From: Treponema pedis
Lineage (GTDB): Bacteria > Spirochaetota > Spirochaetia > Treponematales > Treponemataceae
Length of the DNA stretch: 64,000 bases
NCBI RefSeq assembly: GCF_017161325.1
Contig: NZ_CP045670.1
Coordinates: 2,721,367 to 2,785,366 of the forward strand
Reading direction: 5' to 3'
Within the stretch, counting starts at the first letter, position 1, and the number at the start of each line of letters is the position of its first letter. A program made the translations under genes and the position numbers. Below are positions 55,481 through 64,000 of this stretch, piece by piece. Below the pieces are notes generated by a model, which did not search any database, had not been told where the DNA came from, and worked only from the letters and a program-made list of their open reading frames with translations.

Positions 55481-56030
55481 TGGGGCCGGTTGCGGGGGCA
55501 AAGGCGCTTCGCTGTTTGCCTGTGTGTGTTGAGGCAAGGCGCTTCTACTCCAGCTTTTTTCGATAATGAGCCCTTCCTCGATAAGTTTCTTTTAATTACT
55601 TCATACGGCTGCTTGTAATAACAATACCTTCTATCTTGTCGGAAGACTGCGTAATGTGTATTTCAGTAATTTCAAATAGACAATCCAATTTAATGTGTTT
55701 ATGACGGATAAATAAATCTTGTCTTCTTTTACATTCATGCATTTTTACAACAAACTTACAAAACATAGGAATTCCGAATTGTAAAAAGCTGTATAGTATA
55801 TGAAATACTGTAAAGAAAAACGGCATTCAATTTAACGGAAGGCGTCTTTTTTTCATATAAAAAAAATTCTATAACATCACTATTATCGTTTTGTAAATTG
55901 ATTTTTAATTTTTATGCGGTAAGAGCCTCCCCTCGGCGATTAAAATAACATTGAATATTTTAATTATTCGTGTTATACTTAATCCTTAAAAAAAGAATTA
56001 TATAATTTTTAATATTTAGGGAGAACCAGT
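55481..56030. other. Intergenic region, possible small gene remnant
   Basis: A 76-codon minus-strand frame (55596-55826) has a plausible composition (CKRRQDLFIRHKHIKLDCLF) but no clear start signal or family; it may be a decayed gene. The last 100 nt before hutU are AT-rich and should hold its promoter. Confidence 0.3.
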
Positions 56031-58059
56031 ATGATTACAAACAAAGAAATCGCTTCTGCAATGACGATTAAACTTGATGCGGTGCTTCCGCCCGACCCCG
56101 TGTTTGAAAAAGGAATCAGGCGGGCTCCGAGCCGCGGCTTTAACTTAAGTAAGAGCCAAACCGAAACGGCATTAAAAAATGCCCTCCGCTATGTTCCCGA
56201 AGAGCTGCACGAAAAACTCGCTCCCGAATTTTTGGATGAGCTTTTCACTTACGGACGCATTTATGCTTACCGCTACCGCCCTCAAGGAAATATTTACGGC
56301 AAACCCATCGATGAATACAAGGGCAAATGCCTTGCCGCAAAAGCCATGCAGGTTATGATAGACAACAACCTCGACTTTGATGTTGCCCTTTACCCTTACG
56401 AACTGGTAACTTACGGTGAAACCGGTTCCGTTTGTCAAAACTGGCTTCAATACCGGCTTATCAAAAAATATTTGGAAGAATTAACCGAAGAGCAAACTCT
56501 CGTTATGGAATCGGGGCACCCCTTGGGGCTTTTCCCCTCAAAACCCGACGCACCGCGCGTTATTATCACAAACGCTTTAATGGTCGGAATGTTCGACAAT
56601 TATAAAGACTGGGAAATAGCGGAAGAAATGGGCGTTGCAAACTACGGGCAGATGACCGCAGGCGGCTGGATGTATATAGGGCCGCAAGGCATAGTACACG
56701 GCACTTTCAATACGATTCTCACTGCGGGCCGCAAGGAACTCGGCGTTGCCCCGGACGGTGATTTAAAAGGAAAACTCTTTATCTCTTCCGGACTCGGCGG
56801 AATGTCGGGTGCTCAGCCTAAGGCTTGCGAAATTGCAAATGCAGTCGGCGTTTTTGCCGAAGTCGATAAATCGAGAATCAACACCCGTCTCGAACAAGGC
56901 TGGGTTCACGAAATGTCCGATAACCTCGATGAGATTTTCAAAAAAGTAGACGAGTATTTAAAAAAGAAAGAGCCTATTTCAATTGCCTATCACGGAAACA
57001 TCGTAGAGCTCTTACAATATTGTGTAGATAAAAACATTCACATAGATTTACTTTCGGATCAAACCTCCTGCCATGCTCCTTATGAAGGCGGCTACTGCCC
57101 CGAAAAGATGACCTTTGAAGAACGCACAAAAATGCTTTACGAAAACAGAGAAGAATTCCGTAAGCGTGTGGACTCAACCTTAAAACATCATTTTGAACTG
57201 ATTAAAACACTTTCAAAACGAGGCACCTACTTTTTCGATTACGGCAACTCGTTCCTCAAATCGGTTTTTGACGCGGGCGTTAAAGAAGTTTCCAAAAACG
57301 GCGTAGACGAAAAAGACGGCTTTATCTTCCCCTCGTATGTGGAAGACCTCATGGGGCCTGAACTCTTCGATTACGGTTACGGGCCGTTACCGCTGGGTTT
57401 GCTTATCGGGAAAACCGGAAGACCTCGACAAAACCGATGCCGCCGCAATGAGCTGCATTAACCCCGACCGCCGCGGACAAGACCGCGATAATTATTACTG
57501 GGTACGCGACGCCAAAAAGAATAAACTCGTTGTCGGCACGCAGGCACGCATTTTGTATCAAGATGCGGAAGGCAGACGGGACATCGCTTTGAAATTCAAT
57601 GACATGGTACGAAAGGGTGAAATCGGGCCGGTTATGATGGGACGCGACCACCACGATGTCAGCGGCACCGATTCGCCGTTCCGCGAAACTTCCAACATCA
57701 AAGACGGAAGCAATGTGATGGCGGATATGGCCGTGCAGTGCTATGCCGGAAATGCCGCCCGCGGAATGAGCCTTGTAGCCCTCCATAACGGCGGAGGAGT
57801 GGGTATAGGTAAGTCGATTAACGGCGGATTCGGGCTTGTTTTGGACGGAAGCGAGCGGGTTGACGAAATTATAAAATCCGCAATTATGTGGGACGTAATG
57901 GGAGGAGTTGCAAGACGCAACTGGGCACGGAACGAAAACTCGATTACCACCAGTATGGAATACAACAAAAACTATTCAGGCTGCGGACACATTACAATAC
58001 CCTATGTTGCAAAAGACGAGTTTGTAAAACGGCTTGTTGAGCAAAAATATAAAAAATAG
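56031..58059 (+). pseudogene. hutU: Urocanate hydratase, frame broken by one extra base
   Basis: Urocanate hydratase is the second enzyme of histidine degradation. The sequence carries long-form HutU motifs: QMTAGGWMYIGPQGIVHGTF, SGLGGMSGAQPKA (NAD site) and, in the second frame, WVCLSGKPEDLDKTD, MGRDHHDVSGTDSPFRETS and NGGGVGIGKSINGGFGL. The first frame ends at 57461. At about 57389 an extra A (GCCGTTACCGC for GCCGTTCCGC) moves the frame; removing it gives continuous GPFRWVCLSG and a product of about 675 residues. AGGGAGA precedes the ATG. No other hut gene is adjacent. Confidence 0.9.
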
Positions 58060-58069
58060 AATAAAACGT

Positions 58070-58099
58070 CCTGTATATTTTTTAAGTAAAATATACAGG
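58070..58099 (+). terminator. Terminator of hutU
   Basis: CCTGTATATTTT pairs with AAAATATACAGG around TTAAGT, ten nt after the hutU stop, followed by GCTTTATTT. Confidence 0.8.
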
Positions 58100-58147
58100 G
58101 CTTTATTTAACCCGGAATATAAAAGTGCCGGTTGATTATACCGTTTT

Positions 58148-58951
58148 TTAAATTTCCCAATCGAAAAGTTGTTGAAATCCTTTTACCGTTGCAAAGAGAG
58201 TCTTACCTATTTTATCTTCCGCTTGTCGGATAAGCTCTTTAGGAATTTTTTTATAAAATGCTTCGGCAATTGAACCTGTAATGCATGCCAGCGTATCGGT
58301 ATCTCCGCCTATGTAAACGGCTTTTTTAATTGCATCTTCAAAAGAATCGGAAATTAAAAAAGCGAACACAGCTTGAGGCACGGTATTTTTGCATGCAATT
58401 TCAAACTTATAATTTTTATGAAGTTCTTTAAGATTAAATTTAATAGGATAACCTATTTCTTTTTCTATAAATTCTTTTATAGTTTCTTTTGAAGAACCGC
58501 TCCTTGCAAGAAAAATAGAGCCTGCAACCGCTTCGGCGCCGGCTATTCCGTCAGGGTGATTATGAGTTACGCTTGCAGCTTCCGCCGCTTCCGAAAGTGT
58601 TTTTTCAAGCGTATCAAAGGCATAGCCTACGGCTCCGGTTCTCATAGCCGAACCGTTCCCGTAACTGTTATATGCCTGCGGATTTTTTGAATTAAACCAT
58701 GCATGAAATCTTTTCCCGTACCCCGCATCTTTATATTTTCTTGCGTATTCTAAAAGATACAGACGATAAATACTTGCGGAATTTTTAAAACCGTTTTTTT
58801 TCATATATATTAAAGCATCCGCAACGGCAATTGATAAAATGCTGTCATCGGTAAAAAAACACTCACTTGAAATAATATTTTTTAAAAGCGGTTTTTTATT
58901 TGAGAATTCATAAACGGAACCTGCAATATCTCCTATAACCGCTCCTATCAT
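58148..58951 (-). CDS. ADP-ribosylglycohydrolase family protein
   Basis: This 267-residue enzyme of the DraG/ARH family removes ADP-ribose from proteins. Magnesium-site motifs are FTDDS near residue 33 and GGDTDT near 225, with IGDIAGSVYEF at the start and HNHPDGIAGAEAVA in the middle. The ATG at 58951 begins MIGAVIGDIAG as in the family; the 13-residue upstream extension is rejected. Target protein unknown. Confidence 0.9.
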   Translation of the reverse strand: MIGAVIGDIAGSVYEFSNKKPLLKNIISSECFFTDDSILSIAVADALIYMKKNGFKNSASIYRLYLLEYARKYKDAGYGKRFHAWFNSKNPQAYNSYGNGSAMRTGAVGYAFDTLEKTLSEAAEAASVTHNHPDGIAGAEAVAGSIFLARSGSSKETIKEFIEKEIGYPIKFNLKELHKNYKFEIACKNTVPQAVFAFLISDSFEDAIKKAVYIGGDTDTLACITGSIAEAFYKKIPKELIRQAEDKIGKTLFATVKGFQQLFDWEI

Positions 58952-58970
58952 TTTAAATTCCCGTAATTTT

Positions 58971-60396
58971 TTATTCCGTTTTTGCTGCAAAAACGGAGGC
59001 TATTTGTTTTGCCAGCGCAAACGATGCGGAGGATATTGCTTCCGTTTCGGAAAATCCTGCACCGCGTTTTGAAATATCCTGTGCATAAATTATTTCACCG
59101 GTTTTTAAATTATGAATTTCAACTTCAGCAGTTAATTTTGCAAAAACTCCCGAATCGATTATTTCAATATTGTCGATACTTACTATTGCACAAATAATAA
59201 ATTCGGCAAATGAATTTTTAGAATTTATTTTTTTCGCATCGAAATTCATTTTTTGTAAAATTTCAACCACGGCTTTTTCCGTTTCCGATTTTATTAAACG
59301 TTTTCCGTCTTTGCCGTACTGTTCGGCAAAAACATCAACTTTTTTATTTTGAATAAATTGAGTTTCCTTTTCCTGTTCAATCGTATAGTTAAAACCGACG
59401 GCGGACTTTACTGCAATCTTTTTTAGTTCGTTTATTTCTTTTTCTGCAAAATGTTCGTTCGTATCTTTTAACATTTTACGTAATTCTTCAATATCCGTTT
59501 CAATTTTTACCGTTCCCGTACAAGCACTTTCTTGGAGCGGTAAAATAAATTCCGCAATACCGTCCGTTCCGGCTTCAATTTTTTCCGTAAATATTTTTTG
59601 TTTTGCACCGGCCGAAACATATTTTATCGTATATGTTACAATTAAAGGAAGCTCTTCTTCGAAACAATTTATTTTAAATGCGGGTAAAAACTTTCCGCTC
59701 TTACCTTGAACGGAGACTTCCGTTGCGGGTTTCAGCTCTATTTTTTTTAAGCTTTGTTTTGCATTCTTTATATCGGCTTCAAATTTTATTTCGGCATTTT
59801 CAAGCTTAAAATTAAAAGCTGCACAAGCGGCTTGTACATAATTATAAGCGGCGGCAAAATACTTTTTTTCGGAATAAAATTTTTCGGCATTTTTTACGGG
59901 AAGATTTACGGCATTTGTTTTTTCTTCCGCGAGATGTAAAAGACGCATTTTTTCTTTTTGCAGCTCCGTTTTATCGTAAGCTGCCAAAAGATAAACCGTA
60001 GAATCGCTAATGTTTTTTTCTATGTATCTTTCTTTTATTTTAAGGCCTTTTATATTTGCTCCGGAGTATTGTTTTATCTCCCGTTCAATAATTTTATCGA
60101 TATTGTTAATATCACCTGAAAGTATTGAAGTTGTATTCGCTTTAACGGAAACCCCGAATATTTTTAAAACTTCACCGATTAAATTATTTTTCGCATCATT
60201 TTCGGCAAGAGTTAAATTTTTATTTGTTCCGGAAGCGGTAAAGTATTCATATTGAGAATCGGCTTTAGGGACGTTTAATACCCAGTCGGGAATATTTCCG
60301 TTGTTTTTTATCTCGGAATTTGTAGCACATGAAAAAATAAGTAGAGTTACACTGAAAGATATAATAAAAAATATTTTTTTTATTTAATTGAGGCAT
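58971..60396 (-). CDS. LPP20-type lipoprotein with defective start region
   Basis: The frame runs from about 60383 to 58971 (about 470 residues). It begins IKKIFFIISFSVTLLIFSC, a lipoprotein signal with lipobox, then IPDWVLNV, typical of LPP20 proteins, but the first codon is ATA directly after a TAA. An ATG at 60394-60396 (MPQLN) lies in another frame and would join if the A8 run at 60374-60381 lost one base. A truncated start inside, near 59987, would lack the signal peptide. The C-terminus resembles peptidoglycan-linked lipoproteins (VEILQKMNF, AFALAKQIASVF). Confidence 0.7.
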
Positions 60397-60467
60397 AGGT
60401 TTTATTTTTAATTGCAAATTATGAAAAGAGGCTCAACCTCGATCCATAATTTGCCGTAATGAAATTT

Positions 60468-61121
60468 TTAAATTCCTTCTTTAAGAGCTTCACGAACTCT
60501 GTCGCGTACCGCTTTTTCGGTTTCCGTTTTGGGCTTAACTTCATCTGCACCGTTTACGGCATCATTTATAAGTCTGTCCAAAGTTTTTTTAGGAATACTG
60601 TACAATATGATATAAGTAAAATCATCGGCTTCGGGTTTTCCTTCCGAATCGAAATAACGCATTTGTACCCAATAATCGCTTTCTTTTTTAAAGCCTGAAA
60701 GTTTTGTGTCCGTGACGGTTTTTACAACATCTTCAATATATCCGTCGATTTTATCTTTATCGCCGGCAGCTGCCGCAGCGGCCTTACTTTCAACTCTCAT
60801 TTTTACCATTCTTGCCATTTCGGACGGAACGGAAAAATCTTTTGTCCAAAGTTCGGCACCTTCTAAACTTTTAGACCGCGGCGATTCGAACTTAAAAAGA
60901 TATACGTCTTTGTAGTCCGAATTTTTTTGAAGGCTTTGCGGTTCTTCCGCTACCCAACCGGGAACATCTTTGTTCCATTTTAAATTTTTGTGGTCGATAA
61001 GTTCAGGCTTTTTTACATTTGCAGAAACCGTTCCTAAGGTTTTAGGCCCCTTCGATGCACAGTCTGAAAAAATAGCTGCCGCTACAGCTAAGCCGATAAT
61101 TACATTTATTGCTTTTTTCAT
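60468..61121 (-). CDS. Lipoprotein of the LPP20-type cluster
   Basis: This 217-residue lipoprotein has the lipobox IFSDC (Cys21). It carries VPGWVAEEPQSL, an alanine-rich RVESKAAAAAAGDK stretch and DYWVQMRYFDSEGK, the layout of LPP20/LpoB-like envelope lipoproteins. The middle gene of three lipoprotein genes on the same strand (61215, 60468, 58971), probably co-transcribed. Function unknown. Confidence 0.75.
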   Translation of the reverse strand: MKKAINVIIGLAVAAAIFSDCASKGPKTLGTVSANVKKPELIDHKNLKWNKDVPGWVAEEPQSLQKNSDYKDVYLFKFESPRSKSLEGAELWTKDFSVPSEMARMVKMRVESKAAAAAAGDKDKIDGYIEDVVKTVTDTKLSGFKKESDYWVQMRYFDSEGKPEADDFTYIILYSIPKKTLDRLINDAVNGADEVKPKTETEKAVRDRVREALKEGI

Positions 61122-61214
61122 TATTTTTGCCTCCTAGCAAAAAAGTTTTATTTTAAATAGGCTTTTGCCTAATTAAAAACAAATTCAATAGTTTAAATAT
61201 GCGGTTAAGCGATT

Positions 61215-62567
61215 TTAAAATCCCGATTTAAAAGTTAAGGTTTTCCCTCTAAGCACTACAAGTTCCATTTTTTCAAAACCCGGAACGGCTTCGGCAGTAT
61301 CATAAACAATTGTTTCCAAATCGTCAATTGTACCGAAAAGAAAAACGGCATATTTTGTTTGAGCCGCCGATTGATGCAGAGTTTTTAAATCTCGTACATT
61401 GTTTTTTAATTCTTTTCTGAATCTTGCCATACTTTTACTGTCCGGCGTATCATTAATTGTAATTTCGTATCTTATTCCCCCTGAATATGCTTTTGCCAAA
61501 AGGATTTTTGCCTGGTCAATTGCAAGCGGTAAAGCTTTATATACCGTCGATTGAATTGCATTCGATTGAGCGTCGTAACTGCTTGTCTTACTGAAAGTTT
61601 TGGGGCTTGAATAGGGCACGGAGCCTAAAAGTTCTCCCGTAGACGGATTAAAAATTTTTAATGTAATTTTTGCAGAACCGTAATAACCTCCGTTTTCATA
61701 TCCGCCTTCGGTTACAGCGTCAAGTTCCATATAAATGTCGGCATTCAGTTTTTGTGCAATGAATTGAATAACCGAAAGATTTTCCGAAGAGCTTTCGGTA
61801 TAAATAAGAGAGTTGTCTTTTTTTAATTTTTCAACTTCGGCCGCATCGACGGCTCTATAACCTTGTTTTAAAAGATAACCGTTTGCCGTTTCTACGCCGC
61901 TTTTTAATAAAAATCTATCCGCACTTGAGTTTTCCGCATTAAAAACCATATAAGTAATATTTTCGATATAATTATTTAAAAACCGAATATTTTCTTTACC
62001 TTGAGAAGAAGCTATAGCTTCGGCAAGAACGGTATCCGCATCTTTATGGTTTCGGGCTGCCGAATTTTCATTATCGTTTATTGCGCCTTCTCCGAAGGCC
62101 AAATCGTCTATTGTTTTAGGGGCCGGCAAGTTTTCGCTTTTTTCACTTATACCGGCACTTTGAAGTAGAGAGGCAACTTCCCGCATTTTTACAGGAACTA
62201 CGGCTTTACAAATATAAAGATTTCCGTTTTTGGATTTTTGTAAAATTTTCATATCGGCGTTTACTATATAGCGGTTGGGATTTTCCGTATTGTATAGAAT
62301 TTCTTTTAGACGCTCCTGATTTGCCTGTTCGGAATAAAGTCCGATGATATCTATAACACCTTGCCGTATAGCACCGATTTTAGCCTTGTTTATTGAGCGC
62401 ATAAAAGATTCATCTTCGCCCAAACTTGTATATTCCTGAATATCTCTGTATTCTGGAGTTTCAATATTTCGGGGTTTCCCGAAACCGTTTTTTGTGCTTT
62501 CTTCAATGGCTGCACACGAGGTAAAAATTAAAATAATTGTTCCCAATAAAAATATCTTTTTTTTCAT
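61215..62567 (-). CDS. Lipoprotein, first gene of the LPP20-type cluster
   Basis: This 450-residue lipoprotein has the lipobox FTSC (Cys18). Motifs include FMRSINKAKIGAIRQGVIDI, YICKAVVPVKMREVASLL and a C-terminal domain with ADIYMELDAVTEG and LLGSVPYSSPKTF, which resembles curli-type/LpoB-like lipoprotein folds. It precedes the other two lipoproteins and follows the ATPase-nuclease gene. Envelope assembly role inferred only from the family style. Confidence 0.75.
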   Translation of the reverse strand: MKKKIFLLGTIILIFTSCAAIEESTKNGFGKPRNIETPEYRDIQEYTSLGEDESFMRSINKAKIGAIRQGVIDIIGLYSEQANQERLKEILYNTENPNRYIVNADMKILQKSKNGNLYICKAVVPVKMREVASLLQSAGISEKSENLPAPKTIDDLAFGEGAINDNENSAARNHKDADTVLAEAIASSQGKENIRFLNNYIENITYMVFNAENSSADRFLLKSGVETANGYLLKQGYRAVDAAEVEKLKKDNSLIYTESSSENLSVIQFIAQKLNADIYMELDAVTEGGYENGGYYGSAKITLKIFNPSTGELLGSVPYSSPKTFSKTSSYDAQSNAIQSTVYKALPLAIDQAKILLAKAYSGGIRYEITINDTPDSKSMARFRKELKNNVRDLKTLHQSAAQTKYAVFLFGTIDDLETIVYDTAEAVPGFEKMELVVLRGKTLTFKSGF

Positions 62568-62588
62568 TTTTTTAATCTTCTCCGATTA

Positions 62589-64000
62589 TTAAATATTTTC
62601 CATTTTCCATTCGCCTAAGTTTTCTTTTTTTTCATCAAAGGCTACACCTATAAGTTTTATACTTTTATTTTTTGCCCTATACTTTTCGCCGTAACCCCTT
62701 TCTTTTATTTGCTCCAAAGCCTCTTCCGCACTTCCTTTTTCTAAAAGTTTTATTTCAAATACATACACGCTCTCCTCCGTTTCCACTATACAGTCAGCTC
62801 TTCCTTTTAAACTGTGCACTTCCGTTTGCGTATACTGCCCCATCAGCGTAAAAACAAGATACAAGGCTATATGATAGTCCCTTTCCCTCATTTCCGAATT
62901 CGTTTTATCCGCACAGCTGTAAGGCAGCCCTGCATAACGGCCGTTAAACGCCTCAAAATTCTTCCACATTACCGCTTTCAAATCTTCTACAAACCTTCCT
63001 ACAAAAAATTCTCCCACCGCTTTTTTACTTAAATATTCGGGCAAAAGATTTTCTAAAAACGCATACTTTACCTCTTCATTCGGAAACTTAAGCGAAAAGG
63101 AGCGGAAGCGGGGATTGTATTCTTTTAACGTTAAATATCCCGCTTGAAATAAAATCGGTATAGGGTTTTCAAGTTTAGGCTCGCTGTTCCGTAAACAATC
63201 CAATGAAACGCTTTCAGTGTTATCCAAGGTTCGAATATCGAAATTCCCTTGCTTTAAAAGATTTATTAAAAAAGTCGGGGTGCCTGTTTGGTACCAATAA
63301 TTTTCAATTTCTTCCGCCGATAAACAACTTAACAAACTGAAAGGATTGTATAAATGTTTTCCGTTTTTTGAAAATCTGTAGCCGTCATAATGAGTTTTTA
63401 ACTCAAGCATTGCTTCATCAAACTTTAGGTTGTTTTTTTCAGCGAGTTTTTTTATTTCAGGGGTAAAAGTGTTTTTCAGTTCTTCTTCGGTAATGCCGCA
63501 AATTTCCGCAAAACCGTCATCGGTGCTTATGTTGATAAACTGGTTCATATCGCTGAAAATACTTAATCGTGAAAACTGGCTTACTCCCGTTAAAAATACA
63601 AAGCGTAAATGTCCGTCGCTTGCCTTTAACACTCCGTAAAAACCTTTTAAAATATTTCGGTATTTTTCGTTTAATTCGGCATTTATATACTGTGTGGAAA
63701 GAAGGGGTTTATCATATTCGTCTACAAGCACTACTACTTTTTTCCCGGTTTTGGAGTATGCCGAAGCTATTACGGCATAAAACCGCGAGGCAAAATCTTT
63801 TGCTTCCGATGTGCCGTATATTTTTTCATATTCCGAAAGCATAAAGTCCAATCTGTTTTCCAAGTCTTTAACGCTGTCATATTGTCCCAGACTGAAATCA
63901 AAACGCAAGACAGGATATTCCTGCCAAGGCTCTTTTTGGGACACTTCATATTCGGCAATTTTTAATCCTGTAAACAATTCTTTTTTGCCTGAAAAATAGG
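62589..64000 (-). CDS. AAA-ATPase-like/PD-(D/E)XK protein, copy 2 (5' end outside window)
   Basis: This is a close relative of the gene at 33602-35197. Shared blocks are EPWQEYPVLRFDFSLGQ, VVVLVDEYDKPLLSTQ, FVFLTGVSQFSRLSIFSD, YWYQTGTPTFLI and the nuclease core DCIVETEESVYVFEIKLLEKG. The frame stays open to the window's right end (YFSGKKELFTG), so the N-terminal P-loop lies beyond 64000; the TTG at 63977 is not the true start. Confidence 0.88.
   Translation of the reverse strand, partial: YFSGKKELFTGLKIAEYEVSQKEPWQEYPVLRFDFSLGQYDSVKDLENRLDFMLSEYEKIYGTSEAKDFASRFYAVIASAYSKTGKKVVVLVDEYDKPLLSTQYINAELNEKYRNILKGFYGVLKASDGHLRFVFLTGVSQFSRLSIFSDMNQFINISTDDGFAEICGITEEELKNTFTPEIKKLAEKNNLKFDEAMLELKTHYDGYRFSKNGKHLYNPFSLLSCLSAEEIENYWYQTGTPTFLINLLKQGNFDIRTLDNTESVSLDCLRNSEPKLENPIPILFQAGYLTLKEYNPRFRSFSLKFPNEEVKYAFLENLLPEYLSKKAVGEFFVGRFVEDLKAVMWKNFEAFNGRYAGLPYSCADKTNSEMRERDYHIALYLVFTLMGQYTQTEVHSLKGRADCIVETEESVYVFEIKLLEKGSAEEALEQIKERGYGEKYRAKNKSIKLIGVAFDEKKENLGEWKMENI

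Noticed and set aside
1-64000. tRNA or rRNA genes
   Set aside because: No cloverleaf with GGTTCRA-type T-arm and CCA-compatible acceptor was recognised, and no rRNA core motif was seen; a tRNAscan run would be needed to exclude one firmly.

Overview
The window looks like chromosomal DNA of a Treponema of the oral/digital-dermatitis kind (T. denticola group). The case rests on AT-rich DNA, EF-Tu, ThyX and FtsH genes of bacterial core type, many spirochaete-style lipoproteins with loose lipoboxes, a BspA-like leucine-rich protein, a di-iron oxygen-sensor/soluble chemoreceptor pair of the type described in T. denticola, and several AAA-ATPase/PD-(D/E)XK proteins that are abundant in treponemes. 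Species cannot be resolved by reading alone.

Layout. 1-8.5 kb is core-like: 3' partial tuf with its promoter, a thyX-moxR pair, five tandem paralogous small lipoproteins each with its own terminator hairpin, and ftsH. 8.5-14.4 kb holds a DUF4143-type ATPase, the ODP/MCP oxygen-sensing pair, a DsrE-like protein, a NimA-like flavoprotein and an alpha/beta hydrolase. 14.4-19.5 kb is accessory: a zinc-ribbon protein, a translationally coupled pair of unknown genes, an AlbA-type regulator with an in-frame 12-bp repeat, and small orphan genes. 19.5-26.3 kb holds a Lsa-like ABC-F ribosome-protection gene behind a probable attenuator, then a sulfur module (APC permease, YeeE/YedE transporter, CoA-disulfide-reductase-rhodanese). 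26.7-35.2 kb holds a TPR protein and three frameshifted surface or glycosylation genes (BspA-like, glycosyltransferase, large lipoprotein), then an ATPase-nuclease. 35.2-40 kb has small regulators and stress genes (two related AraC genes, WYL, GNAT, ClbS-like). 40.4-48 kb is a three-gene apparent defence cassette: a fused restriction-modification-specificity protein, a large protein with a DUF4297-like nuclease start, and an NdpA-type nucleoid protein. 49-54.4 kb is a FecBCD-type iron uptake operon with its AraC regulator, an excellent promoter and dyad operators. 54.4-64 kb carries an Rpn-type nuclease, urocanate hydratase (frameshifted), an ADP-ribosylglycohydrolase, an LPP20-type lipoprotein trio and a second ATPase-nuclease.

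The most unusual structure is not a gene. A family of mosaic arrays made of four successive hairpin modules joined by conserved linkers occurs at least six times (about 19.4, 23.9-24.5, 35.3-35.6, 39.9-40.2, 48.6-49.05 and 53.2-53.4 kb). The stems differ between copies but stay paired, including a C:G to G:C swap, while the linkers are fixed. The arrays sit at gene boundaries, remove gene ends, and in at least two places supply the Shine-Dalgarno sequence of the next gene. Two further hairpin families are present in smaller number.

Seven reading-frame breaks were found by translating across gene boundaries. Most are single-base indels, several of them in homopolymers, so assembly error, recent decay and phase variation cannot be separated without reads.
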